Shown: in pieces, positions 19,074-28,165 of the stretch
How positions within the stretch are numbered: position 1 is the stretch's first letter
Layout: each line of letters opens with the position of its first letter
Translations under genes and position numbers: made by a program
The notes under the pieces: generated by a model
What the model saw: only the letters and a program-made list of their open reading frames with translations
What the model was told of the DNA's origin: nothing
Database searches by the model: none
Source: Loktanella fryxellensis
GTDB lineage: Bacteria; Pseudomonadota; Alphaproteobacteria; Rhodobacterales; Rhodobacteraceae
Assembly (NCBI RefSeq): GCF_900110065.1
Contig: NZ_FOCI01000025.1
Coordinates: forward strand, 1-36,492
Direction of reading: 5' to 3'
DNA: 36,492 nucleotides

Positions 19074-19811
19074 TCAGTCGTGCACCACCGTCGATGTGCC
19101 GGTCCCCGCAAGGATGCCCTTGAACCCGCCGGTATCGTCGAGGGAGAACACGATGATCGGCAGATGGTTGTCACGGGCCAGCGCAATTGCGCTCGCATCC
19201 ATCACGCCGAGGTGTTTCTGCAACACCTCGTCATAGCTGATCCGGTCGTAGCGCTTGGCGTCCGCGTGCTTCTTGGGGTCCTTGTCATAGACGCCGTCGA
19301 CCTTGGTGCCCTTGAAGATCGCCTCGCAGCTCATCTCGTTGGCGCGCAGGGTCGCTGCGGTGTCGGTGGTGAAATACGGGTTGCCAGTGCCAGCGGCAAA
19401 GATGCAGACCCGCTTCTTTTCCAGATGCCGGACGGCGCGGCGGCGGATGTAGGGCTCGCAGACCTGATCCATCGGAATCGCGCTGATCACGCGGGTGTGG
19501 ATCTTCAGCTCTTCCAGCGCGGACTGCATCGCCAGCGCGTTCATCACCGTCGCCAGCATCCCCATGTAGTCGGCGGTGGTGCGTTCCATCCCCTGCGCCG
19601 ACCCCTGCAGGCCGCGAAAGATGTTGCCGCCGCCGATCACCATGCAGATCTCGACGCCCGTTTCGTGCACGGACTGCACCTCGCGCGCGATGCGCTGGAC
19701 CGTGGGCGGATGCAGGCCGAAGGCCGTGTCGCCCATCAGCGCCTCGCCCGAGATCTTGAGCATCACGCGCCCGTATTTCATCGGTGCGGCGGCGGTGGCG
19801 GCGTCGGTCAT
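19074..19811 (-). CDS. pyrH: UMP kinase PyrH
   Basis: This 245-residue hexameric kinase phosphorylates UMP to UDP with ATP. It belongs to the amino-acid-kinase fold. Visible blocks are [13 protein letters not shown] near 16-28, [13 protein letters not shown] near 58-70, [13 protein letters not shown] near 140-152 and [13 protein letters not shown] near 168-180. AGGACAG precedes ATG 19811. It is the first gene of the long minus-strand block. It is divergent from miaA, with 127 bases between the starts; I see no convincing promoter hexamers there. Confidence 0.97.
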   Translation of the reverse strand: MTDAATAAAPMKYGRVMLKISGEALMGDTAFGLHPPTVQRIAREVQSVHETGVEICMVIGGGNIFRGLQGSAQGMERTTADYMGMLATVMNALAMQSALEELKIHTRVISAIPMDQVCEPYIRRRAVRHLEKKRVCIFAAGTGNPYFTTDTAATLRANEMSCEAIFKGTKVDGVYDKDPKKHADAKRYDRISYDEVLQKHLGVMDASAIALARDNHLPIIVFSLDDTGGFKGILAGTGTSTVVHD

Positions 19812-19938
19812 GGGATGGCTGTCCTGTGCTGGGGCTGCGCGGGCGATGCGGATGCCTGCGTCTTTCGCTGACGCACAAAATGAAGCATATGGGCCCGACG
19901 TTCAATGCCGCAGGTCGGCCTTTCACCGAAATAGACCG

Positions 19939-20892
19939 ATGCCACCAGCTTCGATGCCACCCGCCTTGATCCCAACGGGCCTCGCGCCCGACACGCCGGT
20001 CCTGATCGCAGGCCCCACCGCCAGCGGTAAATCGGCGCTGGCACTGGCCATCGCGCGCGCGCAGGGCGGTGTCGTCGTGAACGCCGATGCGCTGCAAGTG
20101 TTCGACGGCTGGCGCCTGCTGACCGCCCGCCCCACCGACGCCGACCTGTCGCAGGCGCCCCACGCGCTCTATGGCCACGTACCCTGCGATGCGGCCTATT
20201 CCGTCGGCCACTGGCTGCGCAACCTCGCACCGATGCTTGCAACCGGGCCACGCCCCATCATCGTGGGCGGCACCGGGCTGAACCTGACCGCCCTGACCGA
20301 AGGGCTGGCGGCCATCCCCCCCATCCCTGCCGCGACCCGCGCCACTGCCGACGCGCTGTCCCTGCCCGCCCTTCTGGCCGACGTCGACGACGCAACCCTT
20401 GCCCGCATCGACACGGCCAATCGCATGCGCGTCCAGCGCGCATGGGAAGTGCTGCACGCCACGCACCGCAGCCTCGCGGACTGGCAGGACACGACGCCGC
20501 CGCCCCTGCTGCCCCTGACGCGGGCCTGCGCCATCGTGGTGGACGCCCCCCGCGACTGGCTGACGCCCCGCATCGGCACGCGATTCGACCACATGCTGCA
20601 CAGCGGCGCGCTGGAGGAAGCGGCGGCGATGCGCCCGCACTGGAACCCCGCCCATCAGTCCGCCCGCGCCATCGGAGCGGCCGAACTGATCGCGCACCTC
20701 GACGGCCAGATGACGCTGGATCAGGCGCGCAACGCCGCGATCACCGCGACGGTGCAATACGCCAAGCGTCAAAGGACGTGGTTCGCCCGCCGGATGCGCG
20801 ACTGGCATCACGTCGACGCGCGCGCCACGCAGTTGTCCACAGACATATCCACCGTTCTGTCCACCTTGCCGACCGGACCCACCACGCATTGA
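19939..20892 (+). CDS. miaA: tRNA dimethylallyltransferase MiaA
   Basis: This protein, about 317 residues, adds a dimethylallyl group to A37 of tRNAs reading codons that start with U, for later conversion to ms2i6A. The P-loop is GPTASGKSALALA. VNADALQVFDGW replaces the textbook D-S-x-Q-V-Y block, with Ala for Ser. IIVGGTGLNLTALTEGL and the C-terminal ATVQYAKRQRTWFARRM are conserved. ATG 19939 or ATG 19954 may start it; neither has a strong ribosome site. It is divergent from pyrH and 59 bases before the AraC-type gene. Confidence 0.95.
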   Translation: MPPASMPPALIPTGLAPDTPVLIAGPTASGKSALALAIARAQGGVVVNADALQVFDGWRLLTARPTDADLSQAPHALYGHVPCDAAYSVGHWLRNLAPMLATGPRPIIVGGTGLNLTALTEGLAAIPPIPAATRATADALSLPALLADVDDATLARIDTANRMRVQRAWEVLHATHRSLADWQDTTPPPLLPLTRACAIVVDAPRDWLTPRIGTRFDHMLHSGALEEAAAMRPHWNPAHQSARAIGAAELIAHLDGQMTLDQARNAAITATVQYAKRQRTWFARRMRDWHHVDARATQLSTDISTVLSTLPTGPTTH

Positions 20893-20951
20893 CGGTTGTC
20901 AACGGCCCCGTGCCGCCGCACTGTCGGATCATCAAGACAGGATGACCGCCG

Positions 20952-21851
20952 ATGACCACGTCGCAGCGCCACCGGATTGCCGACCTTCAGATTGCCCGCC
21001 ATCAGATTGGCGGATCCGTTCGCGCGGTGACGTCCGCATCGCAGACGCCCCTGTCGCTGCAGGCACTGGGGCAGACGGTCCAGCACAACCGCTGGCGCAC
21101 CGAAGCGATGCGCAGCCACGCGACGCCCCGTCTGATCGCCTTCGTCCGTGGTCAGGGGCGCATCACGGTCAGCGGGCTGACCAGCGGCTACGGGCCCAAC
21201 AACCTAATCTTCGTGCCCGCAGGCACGATGTACGGCTTCGAGCTGGGCCCCACGGTCTTCGGCCAGATGCTGGCCCTGCCCGCCGCGATGGCCGCCGAAT
21301 GGCCGGACACCCCCGTGCACCTGCGCCTGCGCGACGTGGCGGCGCAGAAGGAATTGCAGTCGCTTCTGGAAGGGCTGGAGCGCGAGTTGACCTCGACCCG
21401 CCCGCACCATCTGCGCGCCGCGCATTACCACGCCGGGCTGCTGTCGGTCTTCGTCGCGCGCCAGATCGCGGCGCAGCCGGTGGATGCGGTCCGCGACCGC
21501 GCCGATACCAGCGCCGCCCGCCTCGTCGCGGCCTTTACGGGATTGGTGGCGCAGGGGTTCCGCACGGATCCCGGTGTCGCAGACTATGCCGCAGCCCTCG
21601 GCGTGACGCCCACGCACCTGACGCGCTGCTGCCGGCAGACCTGCGGACGTTCAGCCCTCGCCCTGCTGACCGACCGGCGCCATTACGAGGCTTGCGTGAT
21701 GCTGCGCGACACCGCCATCCCGGTGCAGCAGATCGCGGCCGACACCGGCTTTCACTCCGCCGCGTATTTCAGCCGTGCCTTTCAGGCGCGGGCCGGCACC
21801 AGCCCCAGCGCCTTCCGCCGCACGGGCACCGGGGTCCCGGTGCGCCGCTGA
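20952..21851 (+). CDS. AraC/XylS-family transcriptional regulator
   Basis: The protein has 299 residues. The N-terminal part (about 1-150) has a small-molecule or sensing segment with SHATPRLIAFVRGQGRITVS and NNLIFVPAGTMYGFEL, typical of a cupin fold. The C-terminal 100 residues form the double helix-turn-helix, ending in IAADTGFHSAAYFSRAFQ and AGTSPSAFRR, the AraC signature. AGGA lies eleven bases before ATG 20952. It stands directly upstream of the ABC transporter genes on the same strand and may regulate them, but no operator is evident. Confidence 0.9.
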   Translation: MTTSQRHRIADLQIARHQIGGSVRAVTSASQTPLSLQALGQTVQHNRWRTEAMRSHATPRLIAFVRGQGRITVSGLTSGYGPNNLIFVPAGTMYGFELGPTVFGQMLALPAAMAAEWPDTPVHLRLRDVAAQKELQSLLEGLERELTSTRPHHLRAAHYHAGLLSVFVARQIAAQPVDAVRDRADTSAARLVAAFTGLVAQGFRTDPGVADYAAALGVTPTHLTRCCRQTCGRSALALLTDRRHYEACVMLRDTAIPVQQIAADTGFHSAAYFSRAFQARAGTSPSAFRRTGTGVPVRR

Positions 21852-21943
21852 CGCCGCGACGGATTCGTAAGCCACGCGGTGTTTCGCGTTGACCTCCACC
21901 GCTGCTTGGGGCCAGCTTGCGACCAGCCGTCAGGGAGAGGCCG

Positions 21944-22000
21944 ATGACCGCCGCCGCCGCACCACCGCAAGCACCGCAGATGCGCGCGTCAGAGGCCTGA
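21944..22000 (+). other. 18-codon frame with strong ribosome site before the permease gene
   Basis: GGGAGAGG at good spacing precedes ATG 21944, which opens MTAAAAPPQAPQMRASEA and stops at 21998-22000. The permease TTG start follows five bases later. It sits where a substrate-binding protein gene would normally lie. It could be a coupling leader peptide, or a remnant after deletion of that gene. No function can be read from its sequence. Confidence 0.4.
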
Positions 22001-22004
22001 GCGT

Positions 22005-23063
22005 TTGACGCTGCTGACCCACGCGTTTCGCGGTCTTGCGACACTCGTGCTGACGGCGCTGTGCCTGACCTACGTGGTGTTCTGGCTCACGCACCTTGCC
22101 CCGAACCTCGAAAAGCTGGCCCGGACGCAAGGCAGCGCACGGATGGCCGACGATGCGGTGGTGACGTGGTTGGCCAATCGCGGCTACGATCAGCCGCTGC
22201 CCGTGCTCTACGGCCAGTGGCTGGGCGTGCTTCTGGGGTCCGTCGTCACCGGCACCGACGGCGAAGTCCGCGCACGCTGTGCGGACGGCGCGGCACCCGC
22301 CACGGACACACCCCCGCGCTGCGGCATCCTGCAGGGCGATTGGGGGACGTCCACCGTGCTCCGCGACGACGTGGGCCAGATCATCGCCACGCGCCTCGCG
22401 CTCACGGGCAAGCTGATGGGCTGGGTGCTGGTGCTGATGGTGCCCGGTGCGCTCGTGATGGGCATCCTCGCGGGCATGCGCGAAGGGGGGCGGCTGGACC
22501 GCGGGCTGTCCACCGTGTCGATCCTGACCACCGCGACGCCGGAATACGTCTCCGGCGTGGTGCTGATCGCGGTCTTCGCCACGGGCAGCTTCGGGATCAC
22601 ATGGTTCAAGGGTACCGCCACCGCCGCCATGGACGACGCGACCTTCGCCAACTTCACCCTGCCGGTCGTGACCATCGCGCTGTTCGGCATGGGTTACATC
22701 GCGCGCATGACCCGCGCCAGCATGGCCGAGGTGATGACCGCCCCCTACATCCGCACCGCACGGCTCAAGGGGGTGCGGTTCCGCGACATCGTGCTGCGCC
22801 ACGCGCTGCGCAATGCGCTGATCGCGCCGTTCACGGTCATCATGCTGCAGATCCCGTGGCTGCTGAACGGCGTCGTCGTGGTCGAGACGCTGTTCAACTA
22901 CAAGGGCTTCGGCTGGACGCTGGTGCAGGCGGCGGCCAACAACGACATCGACCTGCTGCTGGGCGTCTCGGTCGTCTCCGTGACCGTCGTGCTGGCGACG
23001 CAGTTCCTGTCGGACGTGGGCTATGCCCTGCTGAACCCGCGGATCAGGACGGGGGCCGCGTGA
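22005..23063 (+). CDS. ABC transporter permease, OppB/DppB type
   Basis: This 352-residue inner-membrane permease belongs to the peptide/nickel/opine importer class. It has an N-terminal helix (residues about 8-30), a periplasmic segment to about 130, and then five helices of the binding-protein-dependent transport domain. The EAA-type loop is YIRTARLKGVRFRDIVLRHALRNAL near 245-270. The start is TTG 22005 with AGAGG nine bases upstream; no in-frame ATG fits better. Its TGA overlaps the ATG of the next permease. The substrate is unknown and the binding protein is not encoded here. Confidence 0.9.
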   Translation: MTLLTHAFRGLATLVLTALCLTYVVFWLTHLAPNLEKLARTQGSARMADDAVVTWLANRGYDQPLPVLYGQWLGVLLGSVVTGTDGEVRARCADGAAPATDTPPRCGILQGDWGTSTVLRDDVGQIIATRLALTGKLMGWVLVLMVPGALVMGILAGMREGGRLDRGLSTVSILTTATPEYVSGVVLIAVFATGSFGITWFKGTATAAMDDATFANFTLPVVTIALFGMGYIARMTRASMAEVMTAPYIRTARLKGVRFRDIVLRHALRNALIAPFTVIMLQIPWLLNGVVVVETLFNYKGFGWTLVQAAANNDIDLLLGVSVVSVTVVLATQFLSDVGYALLNPRIRTGAA

Positions 23064-24472
23064 TGCCGCTGGACTGGACCGGCACGCCCGGCGCCCTGCT
23101 GAACCCGCTGCTCGCCGCCAGCGTCGGCCTGTGGCTGACGCTCCTGGCGCTGCGCCTCGTCGCGGCCCTCGTCGCGGTGTGGCGCGCGACACCCGTGGCA
23201 CCGGGGCTGCGCCGGGCCAGCCTGTGGGCGGGCCGCGCGCTGGGCCTCGTGACCTGTGCCTACGTGCTTGCGGGGATGATCCTGCCGGCGGGCACCACGG
23301 GCATCGTCGGCGGCGTGATCGCCCGCTTCGCGCCAGCGATCCTGACCGTCGCCACCGTGATCGGCCTGTCGGTTGGCCTGCGCCGCCGCCTCGGCGTCTT
23401 CGGCCTGCCATTCCACTCCACTGTCGGCACCATCGGTGCGGCGCTGGTCCTGTTCTGGGTGGTGACGGCGCTGCTCTACGGCGGCTTCGGCCTGATCGCC
23501 ACGCACGACCCGCTGCGCCCGATCTCCAGCCTGCGCAACGCCCTGCCCGGCAGCCCGGTGCCGGAAGCGGGCCTCTATCCGCACTACCTGCTGGGCGGCG
23601 ACAGCCTGGCGCGCGACGTGTTCAGCCGGATGGTCGCGGGGTCCGTGATCGTGCTGACCATCGCCCCCCTCGCCACGCTGACAGCCGTGCTGGTGGGCCT
23701 GTCGCTGGGCCTGCCCGCAGGCTACCTCGGGGGCTGGACCGACCGGGTGCTGTCGTTCGCGGCGAACCTCATCCTCGCCTTTCCGGTGATCTTGCTGTTC
23801 TACCTGCTCGTCACGCCCGAGGTCGCATCCTCAGCCCTGCCACCCGTCATGGCTGCGGTGCTGTTCGGCGCGCCGCTGGCCTTCGTCGCCGTGCTGGTCC
23901 ACAGCCGCCTGCGCACGCAACCGGGGCGCAATGCGCTGACGCTGGCCGCCGTGCTGGTGCCGCTCGCATGGCTCTGGGCTGCGGTCGTCTCGCAGGCGGG
24001 CACGCCGGTCACGTTCCTGCCCGCGCGCCTCGATCCGCTGGACCCGGACCGGGGCCTGCTCGTCGTCTTCGTCGCGGTGGTCTTCGTCAACGCGCCGATC
24101 GTGTTCCGCATCGTGCGCGGCCTGACGCTGGACATCCGCACCCGCGACTACGTGGCCGCCGCCCGCACGCGCGGCGAAACACCCGCCTACATCATGCTGT
24201 GGGAGGTGCTGCCGAACGCCCGCGGCCCCCTCATCGTCGACACCTGCCTGCGCATCGGATACACCACCATCCTGCTGGGCACTTTGGGGTTCTTCGGCCT
24301 CGGCCTGCCCCCCGAAAGCCCCGACTGGGGTAGCACCATCAACGAAGGGCGCAAACTCCTGCTGGTCTATGTCCACCCGGCCCTGCCACCGGCGGCGGCG
24401 CTCCTCAGCCTCGTGCTGGGACTGAACCTGCTGGCCGACGGTCTGCGCGAACAGAGCATGGCCGACCGATGA
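23063..24472 (+). CDS. ABC transporter permease, OppC/DppC type, with long N-terminal extension
   Basis: This 469-residue protein is considerably longer than typical OppC (about 280-310). The core permease starts near residue 170 with YLLGGDSLARDVFSRMVAGS, the usual G-T-D-x-x-GRD-like opening. It ends with RDYVAAARTRGETPAYIMLWEVLPN (EAA loop) and PESPDWGSTINEGRKLL. The first 150 residues add about four hydrophobic helices. A second insertion (about 290-330) includes GTPVTFLPARLDPLDP. ATG 23063 overlaps the oppB-type stop. It is followed by 154 non-coding bases containing the dispersed repeat. Confidence 0.88.
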   Translation: MPLDWTGTPGALLNPLLAASVGLWLTLLALRLVAALVAVWRATPVAPGLRRASLWAGRALGLVTCAYVLAGMILPAGTTGIVGGVIARFAPAILTVATVIGLSVGLRRRLGVFGLPFHSTVGTIGAALVLFWVVTALLYGGFGLIATHDPLRPISSLRNALPGSPVPEAGLYPHYLLGGDSLARDVFSRMVAGSVIVLTIAPLATLTAVLVGLSLGLPAGYLGGWTDRVLSFAANLILAFPVILLFYLLVTPEVASSALPPVMAAVLFGAPLAFVAVLVHSRLRTQPGRNALTLAAVLVPLAWLWAAVVSQAGTPVTFLPARLDPLDPDRGLLVVFVAVVFVNAPIVFRIVRGLTLDIRTRDYVAAARTRGETPAYIMLWEVLPNARGPLIVDTCLRIGYTTILLGTLGFFGLGLPPESPDWGSTINEGRKLLLVYVHPALPPAAALLSLVLGLNLLADGLREQSMADR

Positions 24473-24535
24473 CGCCATCTGCCTCACCCAACCGTCCCTG
24501 CCAGCGTAGCACGGCCCCCGCACCCGGGTCCCCCG

Positions 24536-24578
24536 TTCTTCTGGTCCCAAATATCCCGGGGTCTGGGGCTGGCCCCGG
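24536..24578 (+). repeat. Dispersed intergenic hairpin repeat, copy 2
   Basis: This is the same block as at 506-548, in the same orientation: TTCTTCTGGTC, CCAAATATCCCGGGG, then TGGGGC-TG-GCCCCGG. The change from C to T in the left arm (24563) keeps pairing as G-U. It lies between the OppC-type and ATPase genes of one apparent operon, 64 bases past the first stop. It may reduce read-through or stabilise the upstream mRNA. Confidence 0.7.
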
Positions 24579-24626
24579 TCCGACCCCGCCCCACGATCAG
24601 ACCCCCGCGCAGATGACACCCGCATC

Positions 24627-26726
24627 ATGACCCCCCTCCTCGCCATTCAGGGCCTTTCGGTCACCTTCGCCACCCGCGACCGGCTGCTCCCCGCCGTCAC
24701 GGACCTGACCCTGACCATCGCCGCGGGCGAGGCGCTGGCGCTGGTGGGCGAATCCGGGTGCGGCAAGTCCACGGTGGCCGCCGCGATCCTGCGCGATCTG
24801 GGGCCATCGGGGCGCATCACCGGCGGCACCGTGCGGCTCGATGGGCAGGACCTGTCCACCCTGTCGCCCGCCGCCCTGCGTGCCATCCGGGGGCGCAGGA
24901 TCGTGATGGTCCAGCAGGACCCGATGGCGTCGCTGAACCCGGCGATGACCGTGGGCGCCCAGCTGGCCGAGGTGCCGATGATCCACGAGGGGGTGTCGCG
25001 CGCAGCGGCGATGGTGCGTGCCCGCGCCATCGTCGCCGACGTGCAGCTGCCGGACCCGGACCGCATCCTGCGCAGCTATCCGCACCAGCTGTCGGGCGGC
25101 CAGCAGCAACGCATCGTCATCGCCATGGCCCTGATGAGCCGCCCGTCCCTGCTGATCCTGGACGAGCCGACGACCGCCCTCGACGTGACGGTCGAGGCGG
25201 CGGTGGTGCAACTGGTCAAGGACCTGTGCCGGTCGCAAGGTACGGCCCTGCTGTTCATCACGCACAACCTCGGGCTGGTGCTGGACGTCTGTGACCGCAT
25301 CTGCGTGATGTATGCGGGCGAGGTGGTCGAGGCAGGCCCCGCGCGCGCGGTCTTCGACGCGATGCGTCACCCCTACACGCAGGCGCTGTTCCGGGCGATC
25401 CCGGTGCCCGCTGCCTCGCGCGATCACCGCCCGCTGGTCACGATCCCCGGCACCATGCCGCAGCCGGACGCGCTCCCGCCCGGATGCCGCTTTGCGCCCC
25501 GGTGCGCCCATGCGGTGGCGGGGCTGTGCGACGCGGGTCCGGTGCCGCTGCTGCCCGTCCGGCCCGGCGCCACGACGCTGGACACCCGCCGCGCCGCCCT
25601 GCCCCATATGACCCGCTGCCTGCGCCACACCGCCATCGAGTGGGACGCCGCACCCACGGCCTTTGACCCGCAGCCCCGCACCGCGCCCGGTCCGGTCGTG
25701 CTGCGGGTTGCGGGGTTGCACACCCACTATCCGGTCGCCCGCAGCCTCTTTGCCCGCGGACGCGCACAGGTCGTGCGGGCCAACACGGACGTCACCTTCG
25801 ATCTGCATGCAGGCGAGACGCTGGCCGTCGTGGGAGAAAGCGGCAGCGGCAAATCCACCCTCGCCCGCGTGCTGACGGGTCTGGTCACGGCGACGGCAGG
25901 TCAGGTGCGGTTCCACGACCGGCCCATCGGCGGCGTGCCCGTGGCGGACCGGGATCCCGCCACCGTCGCGGCCATTCAGATGGTGTTCCAGAACCCCGCC
26001 GACACGCTGAACCCGTCGGTGAGCGTGGGTCGCCAGATCCAGCGCGCCCTGACCGTATTCCGCATCGGCCGCAACACCGCCGACCGGCAAGAACGGATGC
26101 TGGGGCTGCTCGACCGGGTGCGCCTGCCGCGCAGCGCGGCGGACAGGCTGCCGCGCCACTTGTCCGGCGGGCAACGTCAGCGTGTCGGCATCGCCCGCGC
26201 CTTTGCGGGCACGCCACAGGTGGTGGTCGCGGACGAACCCGTCTCGGCCCTCGACGTCAGCGTGCAGGCGGCGATCACCGACCTGCTGATCGACATGCAG
26301 GCCCGCCACGGCACGGCGCTGCTGTTCATCAGCCACGATCTGGGGATCGTGCGCTACCTCGCGGACCGGGTCCTGGTCATGTATCTGGGTTATGTGGTCG
26401 AGGCGGGGTCGACCGCCCAGGTCTTTGCCCCGCCCTATCACCCCTATACCGAGGCGCTGCTGTCCGCCGTGCCGATCGCCGATACCGGCGTCAAGCGGCG
26501 TCAGGTAATCTTGCAGGGCGACGTGCCCTCGGCGGTGAACCCGCCGCCCGGCTGTCCGTTCCAGACGCGGTGTCACCGCAAGGATCAGGTACCGGGCGAC
26601 CTGTGCGACCGCATGCTGCCGGACCTGCGGACGCTGCCCGGCGGCGGGCAGATCCGCTGCCACCTGCCCGACGCCGTGCTGGCGGCGATGACGCCCGTGA
26701 TTGCCGGGACCGACGCGGCAGGCTGA
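24627..26726 (+). CDS. Fused double ATPase of a peptide-type ABC transporter (OppD-OppF)
   Basis: This 699-residue protein carries two complete nucleotide-binding domains. The first has Walker A GESGCGKST (41-49), signature LSGGQQQR (155-162) and Walker B LLILDEP (175-181). The second has Walker A GESGSGKST (403-411), signature LSGGQRQR and Walker B VVVADEP. Each is followed by the oligopeptide-ABC C-terminal cysteine module (GCRFAPRC and GCPFQTRC). One polypeptide thus replaces separate OppD and OppF. It ends nine bases before the convergent DUF2254 gene, with no terminator visible. Confidence 0.95.
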   Translation: MTPLLAIQGLSVTFATRDRLLPAVTDLTLTIAAGEALALVGESGCGKSTVAAAILRDLGPSGRITGGTVRLDGQDLSTLSPAALRAIRGRRIVMVQQDPMASLNPAMTVGAQLAEVPMIHEGVSRAAAMVRARAIVADVQLPDPDRILRSYPHQLSGGQQQRIVIAMALMSRPSLLILDEPTTALDVTVEAAVVQLVKDLCRSQGTALLFITHNLGLVLDVCDRICVMYAGEVVEAGPARAVFDAMRHPYTQALFRAIPVPAASRDHRPLVTIPGTMPQPDALPPGCRFAPRCAHAVAGLCDAGPVPLLPVRPGATTLDTRRAALPHMTRCLRHTAIEWDAAPTAFDPQPRTAPGPVVLRVAGLHTHYPVARSLFARGRAQVVRANTDVTFDLHAGETLAVVGESGSGKSTLARVLTGLVTATAGQVRFHDRPIGGVPVADRDPATVAAIQMVFQNPADTLNPSVSVGRQIQRALTVFRIGRNTADRQERMLGLLDRVRLPRSAADRLPRHLSGGQRQRVGIARAFAGTPQVVVADEPVSALDVSVQAAITDLLIDMQARHGTALLFISHDLGIVRYLADRVLVMYLGYVVEAGSTAQVFAPPYHPYTEALLSAVPIADTGVKRRQVILQGDVPSAVNPPPGCPFQTRCHRKDQVPGDLCDRMLPDLRTLPGGGQIRCHLPDAVLAAMTPVIAGTDAAG

Positions 26727-26735
26727 CGCGCACAG

Positions 26736-28034
26736 TCAGGTGCGGCTGGACAGGACGTCGCCCCCATCGCCGGGCACCAGCGCCGCTGTCTGGTCGGCAA
26801 TGGCCTGCAGATGCGTCAGGTCGGCGTCGATCGCCATGGCGCCGCGGGCATGGACCATCGCCCGCGCCGCCTGATCATCCGCCGCCGCCGCGAAGATCAG
26901 CGGGTCGAGACGCGCCAGCGCCAGAAGCGACCGTTGCAGCGCCACCTGCACCTCGTAGAGCGCCGCACCGTCGCGGGCGGGTGCGGCAAAGGCATCGCGC
27001 ATCATGTCGGAGGCCTGCAACCCCGTGATCGCCAGATGCGGATAGGTCACCTGCGGTGCGGCCGCCGTATCCCACAGCGACAGGACGCGGGTGACGCGGC
27101 GGATCACGTCGATCGCGGTGCCGGGATCATTGACGGCAGGCGACAGCGCGCGGCTGGCGATCTCGCTCAGCGTGATCATGCCGAACCGTGGATCCTGATC
27201 AAAGCTGCGCGTCATGCCGATCTCGAAACAGGCGTGCAATCCGGCCAGCAGATCGTCGAAGTCCGGACCCACCGGACCGCCGACCACATGGGCCAGATCC
27301 GCCTGCGCGTCGACGAAGGTGCCCGGCGTGACGGCGATCATCACCGTGCAACCGGCCTTTTCCGCACGCGCATTCAAATCCTGCAGGTTGATGAACTGGA
27401 TGTGACCGACGCTTTGCGCGCGGATCGGCACGGCACCTGCCGGTGGGGTGCGGTCCGCCAGTGGCCGCGCCCCCATCCACGGATTGCGCAAACGCTCTTT
27501 CATGGCGCCCTTCGCCGCCGTCTCGACCCGGTCCACCGTATCGGCCAGGCGGCCGAAGTCGGTCAGGTGGCCGATCCAGCGCACCAGGTTCACGACGATC
27601 AGCGCCAGCACGAAGATCGTCGCCGCGAACAGGATCACGCGGCCGCCCTCGCCGTAGACGCCGATCTGCAGGCTGATGATGCCGACCAGCGAAAAGATGA
27701 AGGCTCCGATGAAACTCGCCAGCACCCGCTGCGCCGTGCTGTCCGCCTTCAACAACAGCGACGCCCGCGGGGTGGCAGAGCCGGATGCGTTCGTGAAGGC
27801 CGTGATCATGATCGACACCGAGAACGTCGTGACCGCCAGCATCGAGGACGCGAGGATGTTGAGCAGGCTGTCGATGCTGTCCGCGCCGATCTTGAACACC
27901 CACGCATCCGGTATGGCACTGCGGAACGTTCGCGCCGCGATGGCGGTGAACAGACCCAGCAGGCCATAGGCGGTGATCGGGGCCCAGATGTGGGACATGA
28001 TCCGGCGGACCCGGTAACGGAAAGACGACAGCAT
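26736..28034 (-). CDS. DUF2254 family membrane protein
   Basis: This 432-residue protein has about four hydrophobic helices in the first 160 residues (including ITAYGLLGLFTAIAA and RVILFAATIFVLALIVVNL). A soluble C-terminal half contains SEIASRALSPAVNDPGTAID, the most conserved block of DUF2254. No function is established. GGAGGT lies eight bases upstream of ATG 28034. It is divergent from the DUF1206 gene, with 131 bases between them, and convergent with the ABC ATPase gene. Confidence 0.87.
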   Translation of the reverse strand: MLSSFRYRVRRIMSHIWAPITAYGLLGLFTAIAARTFRSAIPDAWVFKIGADSIDSLLNILASSMLAVTTFSVSIMITAFTNASGSATPRASLLLKADSTAQRVLASFIGAFIFSLVGIISLQIGVYGEGGRVILFAATIFVLALIVVNLVRWIGHLTDFGRLADTVDRVETAAKGAMKERLRNPWMGARPLADRTPPAGAVPIRAQSVGHIQFINLQDLNARAEKAGCTVMIAVTPGTFVDAQADLAHVVGGPVGPDFDDLLAGLHACFEIGMTRSFDQDPRFGMITLSEIASRALSPAVNDPGTAIDVIRRVTRVLSLWDTAAAPQVTYPHLAITGLQASDMMRDAFAAPARDGAALYEVQVALQRSLLALARLDPLIFAAAADDQAARAMVHARGAMAIDADLTHLQAIADQTAALVPGDGGDVLSSRT

Positions 28035-28165
28035 CTGAAATGACCTCCGGCGGAAAAATTGCCCTGCGCAATCTATGACGCGGCACGCCGCCGGACACAA
28101 ATCGGTCGCGTACGGAACCACACCGCCTGTGGCGCATTGGCCCCCGGTCACAGGAGCGTGTGGAA

